Both the position numbers and the translations under genes were made by a program. 64,000 nt of DNA from Lactobacillus sp. ESL0700 (lineage in GTDB: Bacteria; Bacillota; Bacilli; Lactobacillales; Lactobacillaceae), in assembly GCF_029392095.1 (NCBI RefSeq), contig NZ_CP113930.1, forward strand, positions 992,001-1,056,000, given 5' to 3'. The notes below the pieces were generated by a model that was given only the letters and a program-made list of their open reading frames with translations, ran no database searches and was not told the DNA's origin. This document shows, one piece after another, positions 63,335-64,000 of the stretch. Position 1 is the first letter of the stretch, and every line of letters begins with the position of its first letter.

Positions 63335-64000
63335 CTACTTATTATTAGTAACGTTCAATTCGGCCATCTTAACCATTACGTCAACGGCTTTGTACATTGA
63401 CTCTAAAACGGTATATTCATAACGGCCGTGCATGTTTTCCTCACCGGCAAACAGATTAGGGCATGGCAGCCCCATGTAAGTTAATTGGGAACCGTCTGTG
63501 CCCCCACGAACTGGGTCTTCATTGATTGTCAAGCCCTCTGCCTTGTATGCATCACGAGCCAAATCAACAATATCCATGTGTTTAGCTAATTCATCAGCCA
63601 TGTTGTAATATTGATCCCACATCTTAAGCTTAATTCGCTCAGTGCCAAACTCGGCGTTCATCTTGTCAACAATCGACTTAACCAAGTTCTTACGTTGTTC
63701 AAGACCATCACGCTCAAAGTCACGGATAATGTAGTCCAAATGTGCATTATCAACGGTACCAGTGAAGTTCATTAAATGATAAAACCCTTGCTTACCATCT
63801 GTTTCTTCTGGCACTTCCATTTGCGGTAATTGATTTTGGAAGTTGATTCCAACTTGAACGGCATTAATCATTTGACCCTTGGCAACTGCTGGATGCACGT
63901 TAACCCCCTGAATATCAAGACTGAACTGTGCTGCCGAGAAAGTTCCCCAATCTAGTTTACCAGGAGCTTCACCATCAACAGTAAAGGCAAAGTCTGCGCC
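63335..64000 (-). CDS. pepT: Peptidase T (partial, N-terminus beyond the window)
   Basis: The C-terminal 221 residues of a tripeptide aminopeptidase of the M20 family. The frame is open to the window edge (ADFAFTVDGEAPGKLDWGTF at the edge, then GVNVHPAVAKG). GGTDGSQLTYMGLPCPNLF and EENMHGRYEYTVLESM are the PepT metal and substrate motifs. A GTG within the visible part is not a real start, because conserved sequence continues upstream of it. PepT releases N-terminal amino acids from tripeptides in the cytosol and is typical of lactobacilli. Confidence 0.95.
   Translation of the reverse strand, partial: GADFAFTVDGEAPGKLDWGTFSAAQFSLDIQGVNVHPAVAKGQMINAVQVGINFQNQLPQMEVPEETDGKQGFYHLMNFTGTVDNAHLDYIIRDFERDGLEQRKNLVKSIVDKMNAEFGTERIKLKMWDQYYNMADELAKHMDIVDLARDAYKAEGLTINEDPVRGGTDGSQLTYMGLPCPNLFAGEENMHGRYEYTVLESMYKAVDVMVKMAELNVTNNK

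Noticed and set aside
1..64000. CRISPR arrays, prophage, tRNA or rRNA genes
   Set aside because: I saw no repeat-spacer pattern, no phage genes, and no cloverleaf or rRNA sequence in this window. No transposase or insertion sequence is present either, even at the edges of the accessory block.
63898..64000. The ORF starting at a GTG at 63898 taken as the pepT start
   Set aside because: Conserved peptidase T sequence continues upstream to the end of the window, so the gene is cut by the window and not short.

Overview
The window reads as a chromosomal segment of a homofermentative Lactobacillus (sensu stricto, acidophilus/delbrueckii side of the genus). This rests on the low-GC Firmicutes gene order (dinG-ypmB-asnS-dnaD-nth; ypsC-like methyltransferase-rnpB-gpsB-ypsA, then recU-PBP1A divergent), the complete mevalonate kinase block ending in a type 2 IPP isomerase, RexAB in place of RecBCD, the AT-rich sequence, and frequent TTG starts. 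No search was run, so the species is left open.

Layout. 289-1977 encodes RqcH/FbpA, convergent with a minus-strand operon fhs-lspA-rluD-like-carA-carB (2029-9320). CarA and CarB are full length, but the residues that make the enzyme work are replaced in the glutaminase and in both ATP-grasp halves. 9509-12208 holds a small membrane protein, a calcineurin-like phosphoesterase and a THUMP-type RNA methyltransferase. RNase P RNA follows at about 12270-12641, then gpsB, ypsA and the divergent recU-PBP1A pair. 16814-18488 is an ABC-F ATPase with a 14-codon leader peptide and alternative hairpins. 18648-31730 is DNA replication and repair (nth, dnaD, asnS, ypmB-like, dinG, rexA, rexB). 31806-35819 is the mevalonate block mvaK1-mvaD-mvaK2-fni.

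35887-36145 holds no intact gene, but has a relic hydrophobic peptide frame and a possible small RNA. 36237-40864 is an AraC-type regulator with two cytosolic flavoproteins that carry FMN-binding domains at opposite ends. 41236-46787 is housekeeping: nitroreductase, HAD phosphatase, RsmF-like methyltransferase, an orphan FtsX/MacB-like permease, a methyltransferase-like protein, signal peptidase I and a small conserved protein.

46840-58441 is the main accessory block. It holds a DeoR regulator, a galactitol-type PTS (EIIA, EIIB, EIIC), a class II aldolase, an FGGY kinase, a 2-hydroxyacid dehydrogenase, a methylthioribose-1-phosphate-isomerase-like protein, a methylthioribose-kinase-like protein and an NhaC-family transporter, with a divergent iron-type alcohol dehydrogenase. 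Two near-consensus cre sites sit in the shared promoter region. Kinase, isomerase, class II aldolase and aldehyde reductase match the logic of the 5-deoxyribose / methylthioribose disposal (DHAP) shunt, here joined to a PTS. The block is bracketed by two almost identical copies of a roughly 38-nt terminator.

58575-63029 is a GntR-regulated ABC operon with one ATPase and four tandem paralogous permeases. The window ends inside pepT (63335 to the edge).
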